From SAR116 cluster bacterium AG-337-N21 (GTDB lineage: Bacteria; Pseudomonadota; Alphaproteobacteria; Puniceispirillales; Marisalimonadaceae): a DNA stretch of 64,000 nt. A model generated the notes under the pieces. It did not search any database. It was not told where the DNA came from and saw only the letters and a list, made by a program, of their open reading frames with translations. This document shows positions 1 through 7,824 of this stretch, in pieces. The first letter of the stretch is position 1; each line of letters starts with the position of its first letter. The stretch lies in assembly GCA_003282145.1 (NCBI GenBank), contig QBZZ01000005.1, positions 41,455-105,454 of the forward strand. The letters are read 5' to 3'. The translations under genes were made by a program, and so were the position numbers.

Positions 1-490
1 CAACGACCCTAGTTGTTATATCCTTATTATTTGGATCAAATTCAGTTTCAAAATTTATTTTTTGTTGAGGATAAAGGGGTGTTAAGTTATCAAAATTAAT
101 TCGATGCCTTACTGATTCTGGTAATTCAAAATTTATAGTTTTAACTTTCAACAAAGCAAAATATCTTTCTCCATCCTTAGGAGCCCTAATTTGGCCTTCA
201 ACTGTATCTCCGGTTCTTAATCCAAACTTTCTGACTTGGCTTGGAGATATGTAAATATCATCAGGTCCTGCTAAATAGTTAGATTCTGGCGATCTTAAAA
301 AACCAAATCCGTCTGATAAAACCTCTAATACACCATCACCATAGATTCCGATATCATTCGACGCTAACTTTTTCAAACAAGCGAACATCATATCTTGTTT
401 TCTTAGAGTACTAGCATTTTCAATATCTAGACTTTCTGCATAAATTAACAAATCAGAAGGGTTTTTTGCTTTTAAATCTTTTAAGTGCAT
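1..490 (-). CDS. rho: Transcription termination factor Rho, N-terminal part (cut by window edge)
   Basis: This partial gene is absent from the ORF track because it runs off the left edge. My translation from the ATG at 490 begins [14 protein letters not shown] and continues through an RNA-binding cold-shock-like domain with [37 protein letters not shown] and a segment ending near KDITTRVV. These are hallmark Rho N-terminal sequences. About 163 codons are visible, and the ATPase domain lies outside the window. Rho is the hexameric RNA helicase that ends transcription at unstructured C-rich RNA. It follows hemJ on the same strand with a 24-bp gap, the usual alphaproteobacterial hem-rho order. 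Confidence 0.95.
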   Translation of the reverse strand, partial: MHLKDLKAKNPSDLLIYAESLDIENASTLRKQDMMFACLKKLASNDIGIYGDGVLEVLSDGFGFLRSPESNYLAGPDDIYISPSQVRKFGLRTGDTVEGQIRAPKDGERYFALLKVKTINFELPESVRHRINFDNLTPLYPQQKINFETEFDPNNKDITTRVV

Positions 491-514
491 TTAATTCTCA
501 TAAAGGGGAGGTTG

Positions 515-955
515 CTAAGTGCTTTGGAGATCAGGCCTTACTATAACTAGTAGGATTATCACAATCATTAATATAGTTGGTATTTCATTAATTATTCTAA
601 AAAACTTAGTACTTTTATACCTATACCCTTTTTTGAAATCTTTGTAAAGAATAGATAAATATATATGAAATAAAGAAAGAATGAAAACTAATACTAGTTT
701 CAACAAAAAGTAATTTTCGGATAAAAGATAATCATTTTCATAAATTAAGATAAAACCGAAGGCGTAAGTGGCTACTAGAGCTGGTTTCATAATATATTTT
801 AGAAGACGGTGTTCCATAAGAAGGAAAGTGGCATCTATATCACTCAAATAATCTTTATCATTGTGATACACATAAAGCCTAGGTAAATATAATAGGCCAA
901 CCATCCAAGATATAACAGCTACAAGGTGTAAAGATTTTATTATATCATAATACAA
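515..955 (-). CDS. hemJ: Protoporphyrinogen IX oxidase HemJ
   Basis: A 146-residue, strongly hydrophobic protein with about four membrane helices. The opening IIKSLHLVAVISWMVGLLYLPRLYVYH is the HemJ (UPF0093) signature with its conserved histidines, and length is normal for the family. HemJ oxidises protoporphyrinogen IX to protoporphyrin IX in the inner membrane, the penultimate haem step. The start is TTG at 955, 8 bp after hemE. The first in-frame ATG would fall inside the first helix, so TTG is preferred. It sits between hemE and rho. Ferrochelatase hemH, often found between hemE and hemJ in relatives, is not here. Confidence 0.9.
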   Translation of the reverse strand: MYYDIIKSLHLVAVISWMVGLLYLPRLYVYHNDKDYLSDIDATFLLMEHRLLKYIMKPALVATYAFGFILIYENDYLLSENYFLLKLVLVFILSLFHIYLSILYKDFKKGYRYKSTKFFRIINEIPTILMIVIILLVIVRPDLQST

Positions 956-963
956 TTAATTTT

Positions 964-1995
964 TCATTTATAGTTTCTAACAATGTCAATAACTTTTCTG
1001 ACATTTTTAATTTTACAATCTGGAGTTAATCCGTGACCAACGCTAAAAATGAATTTATTATCTTTCATAATATTCAAAATAGAAAGAACAATATTTTCTA
1101 AATGACTACTATTAAATGGAATTAGTGAAGCCGGATCAAGATTTCCCTGGATGGCGATTGAAGAATTCAGATTTTTGATTGCCCAATTTAAATTAACAGT
1201 CCAGTCCAGGGCTATACAATTAACATTGCTTTCATATGAATAATCTATTAGAGAAGAACCCGCTTTAAAAGGCAGGCCAATTATTGGTTTTGTAACATTT
1301 TTTGATTTTAACATACTAATAATATTTGCTGTTGGGTCAATGGCACATTTTCTGAAAAATTCACTAGGTATCATATGAGACCAAGAATCAAATAACATTA
1401 ATACATCTGCTCCTGCATTTGCTTGCATTTCAAGTTTCTCAGCAACATAAATAGATAATGTATCTATTAATTCCATGAACCATTTATTTGAATCCCAGAG
1501 AGCTTTTCTTGTATTAATAAAATCTTTACTACTTTGACCTTCAATCATATAACAAGCTAGTGTCCACGGAGCGCCAGCAAAACCAATTAAACTTGTAGAT
1601 TGTGGTAGTTCTTTTCTTAAAATTGATATTGATGTCTTTAAAGGCTCAAGTTTTTGTGAAATATTGATGTTTTTCAAGACTTTTGTTTCATTAGGAACCA
1701 TTGGTTTTAAAGTTGGCCCAAATCCTCCAATAAAGTTTAGTTCTCTATTCATTGCCCACGGTATCATCAGTATATCCGAAAAAACAATGGCAGCGTTTAA
1801 ATCATAATATTTTAAAGGCAGCTTTGTGCTTTCAATAATTAATTTTGTATTCAAGCAAAAATTTATAAAGTTATCTGATTTTTTTCTTATTTCAAAATAT
1901 TTTGGAATATGTCTGCCTGCTTGTCTCAAAAACCAAATTGGTATTCCAAGATATTCATTTCTAAAAAACTTACTCAAATCATCATTCATGATCAT
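964..1995 (-). CDS. hemE: Uroporphyrinogen III decarboxylase
   Basis: 343 residues, normal for HemE, which removes four acetate carboxyls from uroporphyrinogen III to give coproporphyrinogen III in the cytoplasm. The N-terminal motif IWFLRQAGRHIPKY carries the substrate-binding arginines. FSDILMIP supplies the catalytic aspartate, YMIEGQSSKDF the conserved tyrosine, and FSVGHGLTPD the C-terminal histidine. Two ATGs compete (1995 and 1989) and differ by two residues. It is transcribed away from coaE across a 280-bp gap that I read as the replication origin, and it probably shares a transcript with hemJ and rho. Confidence 0.95.
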   Translation of the reverse strand: MIMNDDLSKFFRNEYLGIPIWFLRQAGRHIPKYFEIRKKSDNFINFCLNTKLIIESTKLPLKYYDLNAAIVFSDILMIPWAMNRELNFIGGFGPTLKPMVPNETKVLKNINISQKLEPLKTSISILRKELPQSTSLIGFAGAPWTLACYMIEGQSSKDFINTRKALWDSNKWFMELIDTLSIYVAEKLEMQANAGADVLMLFDSWSHMIPSEFFRKCAIDPTANIISMLKSKNVTKPIIGLPFKAGSSLIDYSYESNVNCIALDWTVNLNWAIKNLNSSIAIQGNLDPASLIPFNSSHLENIVLSILNIMKDNKFIFSVGHGLTPDCKIKNVRKVIDIVRNYK

Positions 1996-2024
1996 TTTCT
2001 TTATTTTAAATAATAATTTAAATT

Positions 2025-2039
2025 TAGTAGTAGTAGTAG
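2025..2039 (+). repeat. (TAG)5 trinucleotide array, candidate DnaA-trio element
   Basis: Five perfect tandem TAG units. Read on the minus strand, the order is DnaA-like box TTATCAACA, a 12-nt spacer, (CTA)5, then a nearly pure A+T stretch toward hemE. That matches the described DnaA-trio layout (consensus 3'-[G/A]A[T/A]-5' on the bound strand, starting a short distance from a DnaA box and leading into the unwinding region). A plain microsatellite is the alternative. Confidence 0.55.
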
Positions 2040-2051
2040 TGTTTAATACTT

Positions 2052-2060
2052 TGTTGATAA
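2052..2060 (-). promoter_or_regulatory. DnaA-box-like site next to the TAG array
   Basis: The minus strand reads TTATCAACA, one mismatch from the TTATNCACA consensus. It points toward the TAG array 12 nt away. A partly matching inverted copy, TTGTCAACAA, follows at 2077-2086. Confidence 0.45.
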
Positions 2061-2128
2061 TTTTTTGTTCAAGTAATTGTCAACAAGTTTTTAATATATA
2101 ACTATTTTATATATAATGATATTTAGCT

Positions 2129-2137
2129 TTATTCACA
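2129..2137 (+). promoter_or_regulatory. DnaA box, consensus match
   Basis: TTATTCACA fits TTATNCACA at every position. It lies inside the hemE-coaE gap, just after the A+T-rich block at 2088-2125. A nine-base motif can arise by chance in A+T-rich DNA, so its weight comes from its position. Confidence 0.5.
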
Positions 2138-2275
2138 ATTTATAATTTTGTTTATTTGTTTTATTCAGATGTTGTTAAAGTAAGAATAAATGCATAGTCT
2201 ACTATTATAAAATAATTTACTATTAGATTAGGCTTTTTTTGTTAACAGCTTATTTACAGGTGTAATAGATCATTA

Positions 2276-2890
2276 ATGATAATCATAGGTATTACAGGTT
2301 CTATAGGGATGGGTAAATCGACTATTGCCAACATGTTAAAGCAATTTAAGATACCTGTTTTTGATTCAGACAAAGAGGTTAGAGACATATTAGAAAATAA
2401 TAATGCAGTAAAAAAACAGATATTTAATTTATGGCCTGATGTAATTTTAACTGAAACAAACAAAAAAGAAATAGATAAAAATTTATTAAGTAGAAAAATA
2501 TTTGGTAACATAAAACATAGAAAGACTTTGGAGAGTATTATTCACCCAAAAGTTAAAGAAAGAAGGAATATTTTTATTAAGAATGTAGAGAAATCACCTA
2601 TAGTCGCACTTGATGTTCCTTTGTTATATGAGACAGGTACTGATAGAGTTTGTGATGATGTATTTTTAGTCTACACAAATGAAGAAACTCAGAAAAAGAG
2701 AGTTTTAGCAAGATCTAGCATGACTCAAAAAAAACTAGATCTTATTAAAAAGGCTCAATGGAATGATCAGAAGAAAAGAGATAAAGGTCCATACTTAGTG
2801 ACTACCTCTTATGGAAAATTTGTCAGTTTTGCTATAATAACTAGTTATTTAATAGCTATAATCTTTAAAAAGAAGATTTTAAAGTTATGA
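2276..2890 (+). CDS. coaE: Dephospho-CoA kinase
   Basis: 204 residues, the usual CoaE size. It phosphorylates the 3'-hydroxyl of dephospho-CoA, the last step of coenzyme A synthesis. The P-loop GSIGMGKST lies at residues 8-16. VFDSDKEVRDIL gives the conserved substrate-binding aspartate region, VALDVPLLYE the lid and binding motif, and RVLARSSMTQKKL the C-terminal helix. It is the first gene on the plus-strand side of the candidate origin and overlaps dnaQ by 4 bp (ATGA), so the two are probably co-translated. The neighbours often seen before coaE in relatives (a DUF299 protein, maf, aroE) are not here. Confidence 0.93.
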   Translation: MIIIGITGSIGMGKSTIANMLKQFKIPVFDSDKEVRDILENNNAVKKQIFNLWPDVILTETNKKEIDKNLLSRKIFGNIKHRKTLESIIHPKVKERRNIFIKNVEKSPIVALDVPLLYETGTDRVCDDVFLVYTNEETQKKRVLARSSMTQKKLDLIKKAQWNDQKKRDKGPYLVTTSYGKFVSFAIITSYLIAIIFKKKILKL

Positions 2891-3597
2891 GGGAAGTTGT
2901 ACTTGATACAGAAACAACAGGACTAGATGTTAATAATGGGGACAGAATAGTTGAAATTGGTATAGTAGAGTTGGAAAATCATGTACAAACAGGTACTTGT
3001 TTTCACTATTATTTAAATCCAGAAAGAGATTCAGGTTTACAGGCATCACAAATACATGGGTTGACTACAGAATTTTTAAAAGATAAGCCTAAGTTTGTTG
3101 ATATAGCGGATCAATTCATTGATTTTGTATCAGATAGTAAAATCATAATACATAATGCACCTTTTGATGTAGGATTTATTAACTCAGAATTAAGGAAATG
3201 TGAAAAAAAAGAACTGAATGAAAATTCAATAGTTGATTCATTATTATTAGCCAAAAAACATTTCCTTGGTCAATCTGTAAGTTTAGATTCTTTATGTAGA
3301 AAGTTTGACATAGATATCTCTGATCGTGACATTCATGGTGCACTTAAGGATGCGAAACTATTAGCACACGTATATCTAGAATTAATAGGTGGTAAACAGA
3401 CTAAATTAGAATTTGATGAGGAATCTACGACATCAGATTTCAATCATGAAAACTCTTATGCTAACATTAAAGATCTATATAAAAAAAGGAAAAAAAGAGC
3501 TTTTAAGAATACATTTTTGAATATTTCTGATAACGAATTACATCAAAAAAGTATCAAAGAAATACCTAATAGCATTTGGGAAAAATTAACAAGCTAG
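2887..3597 (+). CDS. dnaQ: DNA polymerase III epsilon subunit (3'-5' proofreading exonuclease)
   Basis: 236 residues of the DEDDh exonuclease family. Exo I is LDTETTGL near the N-terminus, Exo II is HNAPFDVGFIN, and Exo III is HGALKDAKLLAHVYLEL with its catalytic histidine and aspartate. A charged C-terminal tail of about 60 residues probably binds the polymerase alpha subunit. It edits replication errors within the Pol III core. Its start overlaps the coaE stop. Its TAG stop overlaps the facing secB stop within the palindrome CTAG, so the pair converges with no spacer. Confidence 0.93.
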   Translation: MREVVLDTETTGLDVNNGDRIVEIGIVELENHVQTGTCFHYYLNPERDSGLQASQIHGLTTEFLKDKPKFVDIADQFIDFVSDSKIIIHNAPFDVGFINSELRKCEKKELNENSIVDSLLLAKKHFLGQSVSLDSLCRKFDIDISDRDIHGALKDAKLLAHVYLELIGGKQTKLEFDEESTTSDFNHENSYANIKDLYKKRKKRAFKNTFLNISDNELHQKSIKEIPNSIWEKLTS

Positions 3598-4019
3598 TTT
3601 TTGATTAAATGAAAATCAACATCCTCCAAAGAAATTTTTATACTTCCTCCTTTATCAGTAATATTTTCAATTATTGACTTTACATGTGGTAAAATTAATT
3701 TTACTCCTTCTTTTGTCAAATGAGCTTTATTAGATGAATTATTTAAAATTTTAAAAAACCCAAAATAATCTAACTCTAAAACTAAAAGCTTATTTCCAGT
3801 CTTTTTAGAAGAACAATCACAAGAATATTTTATTATTATGCTGAAAAAGTTGTTTTTGAAAGGCTTATAAACAAAATTCATATTTTGGGAGATATTGCAA
3901 TTTTTATTATTTTCCAAATTGTTTTCTTGAATAGACTGAGGATTTTCGAATGACAAATCCTGTATGTAATGTTTTATTACTTCTATATCCAGCCTTTCAT
4001 TTCCGTTTACATTAGTCAT
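3594..4019 (-). CDS. secB: Protein-export chaperone SecB
   Basis: 141 residues, slightly short of the usual 150-165. The family core is clear: HYIQDLSFENPQSI near the start, LELDYFGFFKI in the middle, and LPHVKSIIENITDKGG followed by a VDFHLI ending. SecB tetramers hold unfolded precursors and hand them to SecA. The coaE-dnaQ-secB-tim44 order is standard in Alphaproteobacteria. It diverges from the Tim44-like gene across 125 A+T-rich bases that must hold both promoters. I could not single out a convincing -35/-10 pair there. Confidence 0.9.
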   Translation of the reverse strand: MTNVNGNERLDIEVIKHYIQDLSFENPQSIQENNLENNKNCNISQNMNFVYKPFKNNFFSIIIKYSCDCSSKKTGNKLLVLELDYFGFFKILNNSSNKAHLTKEGVKLILPHVKSIIENITDKGGSIKISLEDVDFHLIKN

Positions 4020-4144
4020 AAAAAGCCCTAGGTTGTTATTTTTTAATTAATATAAAGGAAATGAATAATAATAAATATAATTTTTAATTTTTTTGTATAT
4101 AATTATTATCATATTTACTAATTACAACAAATGGTGTCACAAAA

Positions 4145-4774
4145 ATGCAAAATGGGTTTCCATATTTAGATATATTAATTTTTGGTGTTATAGCAATTTT
4201 TTTAATTTTCAGATTGAAAAATATATTAGGGACAAAAACGGATTTTGAGGATAATGGGTTAAAAGAAAAAAAACAACCTAAGCAATATTCAAATATAGTT
4301 TCATTAAAAACTAATAATAACAATTCAGTTAGTGGAGAAATTGATAAAATTATTAGAGCCGACCCTAGCTTTGATATGGTTAATTTTTTAGATGGATCGA
4401 AGACATTTTTTGAAATGGTACTTAAAAGTTTTGTTAGCGGTAACCTAGATAACGTTAAGGATTTTATAAAACCATCAGTTTTAAAAAGTTTCAAGGGCGC
4501 TATAGATGACAGAAACAAGGAAAATGAAACATTGATAATAGATTTGATATCAGTTGAAAAGAACAAAATTGTATCATCAGTTATAACCAAATCTTCAATT
4601 AGAATTAATGTTGTTTTTGAAACTTTACAAATAACAGCATTAATGGATAAAAACAAAAAAATTATTGATGGTGATACAGACAAGGAAATTCTTGTTAAAG
4701 ATGAATGGATTTTTGAAAAGAAAATAAGAGATCAAAATCCTAACTGGACTTTAATTGAAACAAAAAGCTTTTGA
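4145..4774 (+). CDS. Tim44-like domain membrane protein (TimA type)
   Basis: 209 residues. An N-terminal membrane helix (about residues 6-24, ILIFGVIAIFLIF) is followed by a polar linker and a C-terminal Tim44/MBA1-like domain from about residue 75, with DGSKTFFEMVLKSFVSGNL, LKPSVLKSF-type and DEWIFEKKIRDQNPNWTL segments. Bacterial homologues are inner-membrane proteins, related to the mitochondrial import motor subunit, with an incompletely defined role in membrane protein handling. It lies between secB and smr, as in relatives. The lytic transglycosylase gene mltA that often follows it is not here. Confidence 0.85.
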   Translation: MQNGFPYLDILIFGVIAIFLIFRLKNILGTKTDFEDNGLKEKKQPKQYSNIVSLKTNNNNSVSGEIDKIIRADPSFDMVNFLDGSKTFFEMVLKSFVSGNLDNVKDFIKPSVLKSFKGAIDDRNKENETLIIDLISVEKNKIVSSVITKSSIRINVVFETLQITALMDKNKKIIDGDTDKEILVKDEWIFEKKIRDQNPNWTLIETKSF

Positions 4775-4778
4775 AGTA

Positions 4779-5225
4779 ATGTCCCCTATTTCAAAAAGCG
4801 ATAAACAGATTTGGGAAAATTATATTGCTAATTTTAACAACTTCAGTATCAATATAAACAATAGTAAAAAAAATTTAGTAAAAAAAAAATCATTTTCAAC
4901 GAATAAGTTAAGTCCCTTCCGAAAAGAAAAAAAGAATATCCCAGACGGGATTATAGACCTTCATGGTTACAGATTACAGACTGCTAAAATAATTTTACAC
5001 AATTATATTGTAAATGCTTATGAAAATAAAATTAGAAATATTTTGATAATAACTGGCAAAGGGCACAATAATACAGGTGTTTTGAAAAAAGAGGTTCCAT
5101 TATGGCTAAATGATAAAGCATTAATAAATTTATTAATTAATTATGAAACAGCTCCTAATAAATTTGGCGGTGAGGGCGCCTTGTTGGTTAGAATTAAAAA
5201 TAAGAACAAATCTCAATTAATATAA
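4779..5225 (+). CDS. Smr-domain protein
   Basis: About 148 residues with a C-terminal Smr (MutS2-related) domain: the IIDLHGYRLQTAKIIL motif, LIITGKGHNNTGVLKKEVPLWL, and a final GGEGALLVRIKNK. Smr domains bind or nick nucleic acids. The N-terminal 60 residues are a lysine-rich linker. The ORF track starts at a TTG (4755) inside the Tim44 gene. I prefer the ATG at 4779, 4 bp after that gene's stop. The linker contains runs of eight and nine A residues yet stays in frame, a useful contrast to the broken homopolymer in pnp. Confidence 0.85.
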   Translation: MSPISKSDKQIWENYIANFNNFSININNSKKNLVKKKSFSTNKLSPFRKEKKNIPDGIIDLHGYRLQTAKIILHNYIVNAYENKIRNILIITGKGHNNTGVLKKEVPLWLNDKALINLLINYETAPNKFGGEGALLVRIKNKNKSQLI

Positions 5226-5240
5226 TTTATTGGATAATGT

Positions 5241-5858
5241 ATGAAAAAATTAAATAAAAAAAGAGTATCTATAGTTACTAGAAATACCAACGAAACAAAG
5301 ATAATCGTTAAAGTTGAATTGGATGGAAAAGGAAATAATATCATTTCTACTGGAATACCTTTTTTTGACCACATGCTTGAGCAGTTGTCTAAGCATAGTC
5401 TAATTGACATTGAATTAAGTTGTATTGGTGATTTAAAAGTTGATGCCCATCACACCATGGAGGATTGTGGATTAGCGCTGGGCAATGCGATAAGAGAAGC
5501 GCTAGGAGATAAAAGAGGTATAAAACGTTACAGCTTTAATTATTTACCGATGGACGAATGTCTTACTAGATGTTGCTTAGACATATCAGGTCGTCCTTGG
5601 CTCATTTGGAATGTTTTTTTACCAAATATATCCATCAAAAATATTGAAACAGAAATATTTAGGGAGTTTTTTCAATCACTTTCCCAAGCTGCTGGGTTCA
5701 CAATTCATATTGAAAATCTATATGGTAAAAACACTCATCACATTATTGAATCTTGCTTCAAAGCTTTAGCAATAAGTATGAGAAATGCTATGAATATTGA
5801 TGTAAGAAATTCGACTAATATACCTTCTACTAAAGGCACATTAATAGGAAATAGTTAA
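5241..5858 (+). CDS. hisB: Imidazoleglycerol-phosphate dehydratase
   Basis: 205 residues, the monofunctional size without the phosphatase domain found in enterics. The enzyme dehydrates imidazoleglycerol phosphate to imidazole-acetol phosphate, histidine step 6. The two manganese-binding motifs are present: DAHHTMEDCGLALG and its pseudo-repeat GKNTHHIIESCFKALA. GIPFFDHMLEQLSKHS is the family's N-terminal signature. It is the first gene of a his cluster with a 1-bp gap to hisH, so the genes very likely form one operon. Confidence 0.95.
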   Translation: MKKLNKKRVSIVTRNTNETKIIVKVELDGKGNNIISTGIPFFDHMLEQLSKHSLIDIELSCIGDLKVDAHHTMEDCGLALGNAIREALGDKRGIKRYSFNYLPMDECLTRCCLDISGRPWLIWNVFLPNISIKNIETEIFREFFQSLSQAAGFTIHIENLYGKNTHHIIESCFKALAISMRNAMNIDVRNSTNIPSTKGTLIGNS

Positions 5859-5859
5859 T

Positions 5860-6519
5860 ATGAATTTAACAATAATAGATTATGGCTCTGGAAATCTTAG
5901 GTCTGTTGAAAACGCTTTTAGTAATGCAATTACTGACAATAACTTAAAATGTAATATTAGAGTTACAAGTGACATACATATTATAGCTAATGCGGATTTG
6001 TTGGTTTTGCCTGGCGTCGGCTCATTTCCTGATTGTAGAAAAGGATTACAGAGTATAGAAGGTCTAATTGATGTCTTATCTGAACAAGTTCTTTTTAAAA
6101 AGAAAAAATTTCTTGGTATTTGTGTTGGAATGCAGTTGATGTTTGATTTTAGTTTAGAAAAAATAAGAACTTCAGGTTTCGGCTGGTTGAGTGGTAACTT
6201 TAATAAAATAAAAACAGTAGGTTTAGATTACCTGGGAAGGAATTTTAAAGTTCCACACATGGGATGGAATAGTTTACGCTTAGAACATATTAATCATCCA
6301 ATACTTAAAAAGATAAATGAAAAAGATCAATATTATTTTGTTCACTCATATTATTTGGAAGGCAATCAAATAAATCAAGTAATAGCCAGTACCAATTATT
6401 GTCATCAAATTCCTGCAATTGTTGGAAATGAAAATTATTTAGGAGTTCAATTCCATCCTGAAAAAAGTAGTTTATCAGGTCAGAAATTAATTTCTAATTG
6501 GCTCAAATGGAGGCCTTAG
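5860..6519 (+). CDS. hisH: Imidazole glycerol phosphate synthase, glutaminase subunit
   Basis: 219 residues of class I glutamine amidotransferase. The oxyanion strand and nucleophile are FLGICVGMQLMFDFS (catalytic cysteine), and the His-Glu of the triad lies in GVQFHPEKSSLSGQ near the C-terminus. The N-terminal IIDYGSGNLRSVENAF is typical of HisH. It releases ammonia from glutamine for HisF. It overlaps or abuts the following acetyltransferase gene, which separates it from hisA and hisF. Confidence 0.95.
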   Translation: MNLTIIDYGSGNLRSVENAFSNAITDNNLKCNIRVTSDIHIIANADLLVLPGVGSFPDCRKGLQSIEGLIDVLSEQVLFKKKKFLGICVGMQLMFDFSLEKIRTSGFGWLSGNFNKIKTVGLDYLGRNFKVPHMGWNSLRLEHINHPILKKINEKDQYYFVHSYYLEGNQINQVIASTNYCHQIPAIVGNENYLGVQFHPEKSSLSGQKLISNWLKWRP

Positions 6520-6533
6520 GTGAAAGAAAAGCA

Positions 6534-7067
6534 ATGGAAAAAGCTACAAACAGATATAATGTAAAAGCTGAAATTTGTAAAAATTTAGATAAAGTTGATT
6601 TACAAGAACTTTGCGACGCAACAGAAGAAGCTATTATTGCCGGAGGTGGATTTGGTTGGATATCACCACCATCAATTAAGACACTCCAAAATTATTGGAA
6701 AGGAGTTTTGTTGATACCTGAGAGAATTCTTATTGTAGGAAAGCTTGATAATGTTATAGCTGGTTCAGTTCAATTAATAAAACCAGCTAAAAATAATGAG
6801 GCACAGTCGCATTCGTGTACTTTAAGTACCTTTTTCTTTGCGTCTTGGGCAAGAGGTTTTGGTCTAGCTAAAGCTGTGTTTCAAAAAGCTGAATTAAAAG
6901 CAAAACAAGACGGATTTAAAGTTATGAATCTTGAAGTTAGGGAAACGCAGTCTAGGGCTATACAATTATATGAACAAGCAGGCTTTACAAAGTCTGGGGT
7001 TAATCCAAAATCAGTTTTTATAGATGGTAAATATATAGCTGGTTATTATTATTATAAAGAATTATGA
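6534..7067 (+). CDS. GNAT-family N-acetyltransferase inside the his cluster
   Basis: About 177 residues. The GNAT core shows in SCTLSTFFFASWARGFGLAKAVFQKAE (the acetyl-CoA pyrophosphate loop) and LEVRETQSRAIQLYEQAGFTKSG (motif B with the conserved NxxA-like helix). The substrate is unknown. The ORF track begins at TTG 6498 inside hisH. ATGs at 6507 and 6534 are better, and 6534 has an AGGTGA ribosome site upstream. The stop is 1 bp before hisA, so it is co-transcribed with the pathway. Acetylation of a histidine intermediate or of a protein is only a guess. Confidence 0.8.
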   Translation: MEKATNRYNVKAEICKNLDKVDLQELCDATEEAIIAGGGFGWISPPSIKTLQNYWKGVLLIPERILIVGKLDNVIAGSVQLIKPAKNNEAQSHSCTLSTFFFASWARGFGLAKAVFQKAELKAKQDGFKVMNLEVRETQSRAIQLYEQAGFTKSGVNPKSVFIDGKYIAGYYYYKEL

Positions 7068-7068
7068 A

Positions 7069-7824
7069 ATGAAAAAAGATCAATTTATTTTATATCCAGC
7101 TATAGACATTAAAGATGGAAAGTGTGTGAGGCTTTTGTTTGGAGATATGAAAAAAGAAACAGTTTATAATAATAACCCAATAGATCAAGCCATGTGGTTT
7201 ATAGATCAAGGTGCAAAATGGTTACATATTGTAGATCTTGATGGAGCAATTGAGGGAAAGAGTGTTAATAAAACTATAATACAAAAACTTTCTAAGACCT
7301 TTCAAAATAGAGTAAACATCCAATTGGGTGGTGGAATTAGAAATCTTGAGAATATTGATTTCTGGTTACAAAACTCAGTTGAAAGATTGATATTAGGAAC
7401 CTTAGCTTTAGAAAATCCAGATTTTGTTAAAGAATTAGAAAATGAATATTATAAAAAAATTGTAATTGGTGCAGATGTTAGAGACGGTATGATTGCTTCA
7501 CATGGTTGGAAAAAGCAATCTAATATCAGTGCCTATGATTTAATTAAAAAATTCAATCCTTCCATAATTAGCTCTGTTATATATACGGACATATCAAGGG
7601 ATGGAAGCTTGAAGGGCATTAGCCTTAAGGAGACTTTAAAATTTGCTAAATCTATTTCACATCCAGTTATAGCTTCTGGCGGTGTTTCATCATTAAATGA
7701 TATTGTGAGACTAAGTGATGAATTTTCAAATGGTATCGAAGGTGTTATAATTGGAAGGGCATTATACGATAAAAAGTTTACTTTTCTAGAGGCTATAAAT
7801 GAAATTAATAAGGCAAAAATTTAA
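7069..7824 (+). CDS. hisA: ProFAR isomerase HisA
   Basis: 251 residues, a (beta/alpha)8 barrel that isomerises phosphoribosylformimino-AICAR phosphate (histidine step 4). The acidic catalytic residue is in LYPAIDIKDGKCVRL, the first phosphate loop is QLGGGIRNLENI, the second aspartate is in IYTDISRDG, and the second phosphate loop is VIASGGVSSLNDI. Length is normal. The stop and the next start share one base (TAATG), giving tight translational coupling to hisF. Confidence 0.95.
   Translation: MKKDQFILYPAIDIKDGKCVRLLFGDMKKETVYNNNPIDQAMWFIDQGAKWLHIVDLDGAIEGKSVNKTIIQKLSKTFQNRVNIQLGGGIRNLENIDFWLQNSVERLILGTLALENPDFVKELENEYYKKIVIGADVRDGMIASHGWKKQSNISAYDLIKKFNPSIISSVIYTDISRDGSLKGISLKETLKFAKSISHPVIASGGVSSLNDIVRLSDEFSNGIEGVIIGRALYDKKFTFLEAINEINKAKI

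Larger units (their letters stand above)
1996..2275. other. Candidate chromosomal replication origin (oriC)
   Basis: The largest clearly non-coding gap in the window lies between divergent hemE and coaE. In Caulobacter and Rickettsia the origin lies beside hemE, so position alone is suggestive. Internally I see an A+T-rich stretch next to hemE (1996-2024), a perfect (TAG)5 array, a DnaA-box-like site TTATCAACA on the minus strand, a second related site (TTGTCAACA, 2077-2085), another A+T-rich block at about 2088-2125, a full consensus match TTATTCACA at 2129-2137 and a one-mismatch box TTATTTACA at 2250-2258. Genes to the left are all minus and most to the right are plus, as expected for bidirectional replication. 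Experimental proof is lacking. Confidence 0.65.

Noticed and set aside
1826-2101. 91-aa plus-strand ORF over the hemE 5' end and origin gap
   Set aside because: It is antisense to hemE, low in complexity and without family features. The TAG array creates its VVVVV stretch.
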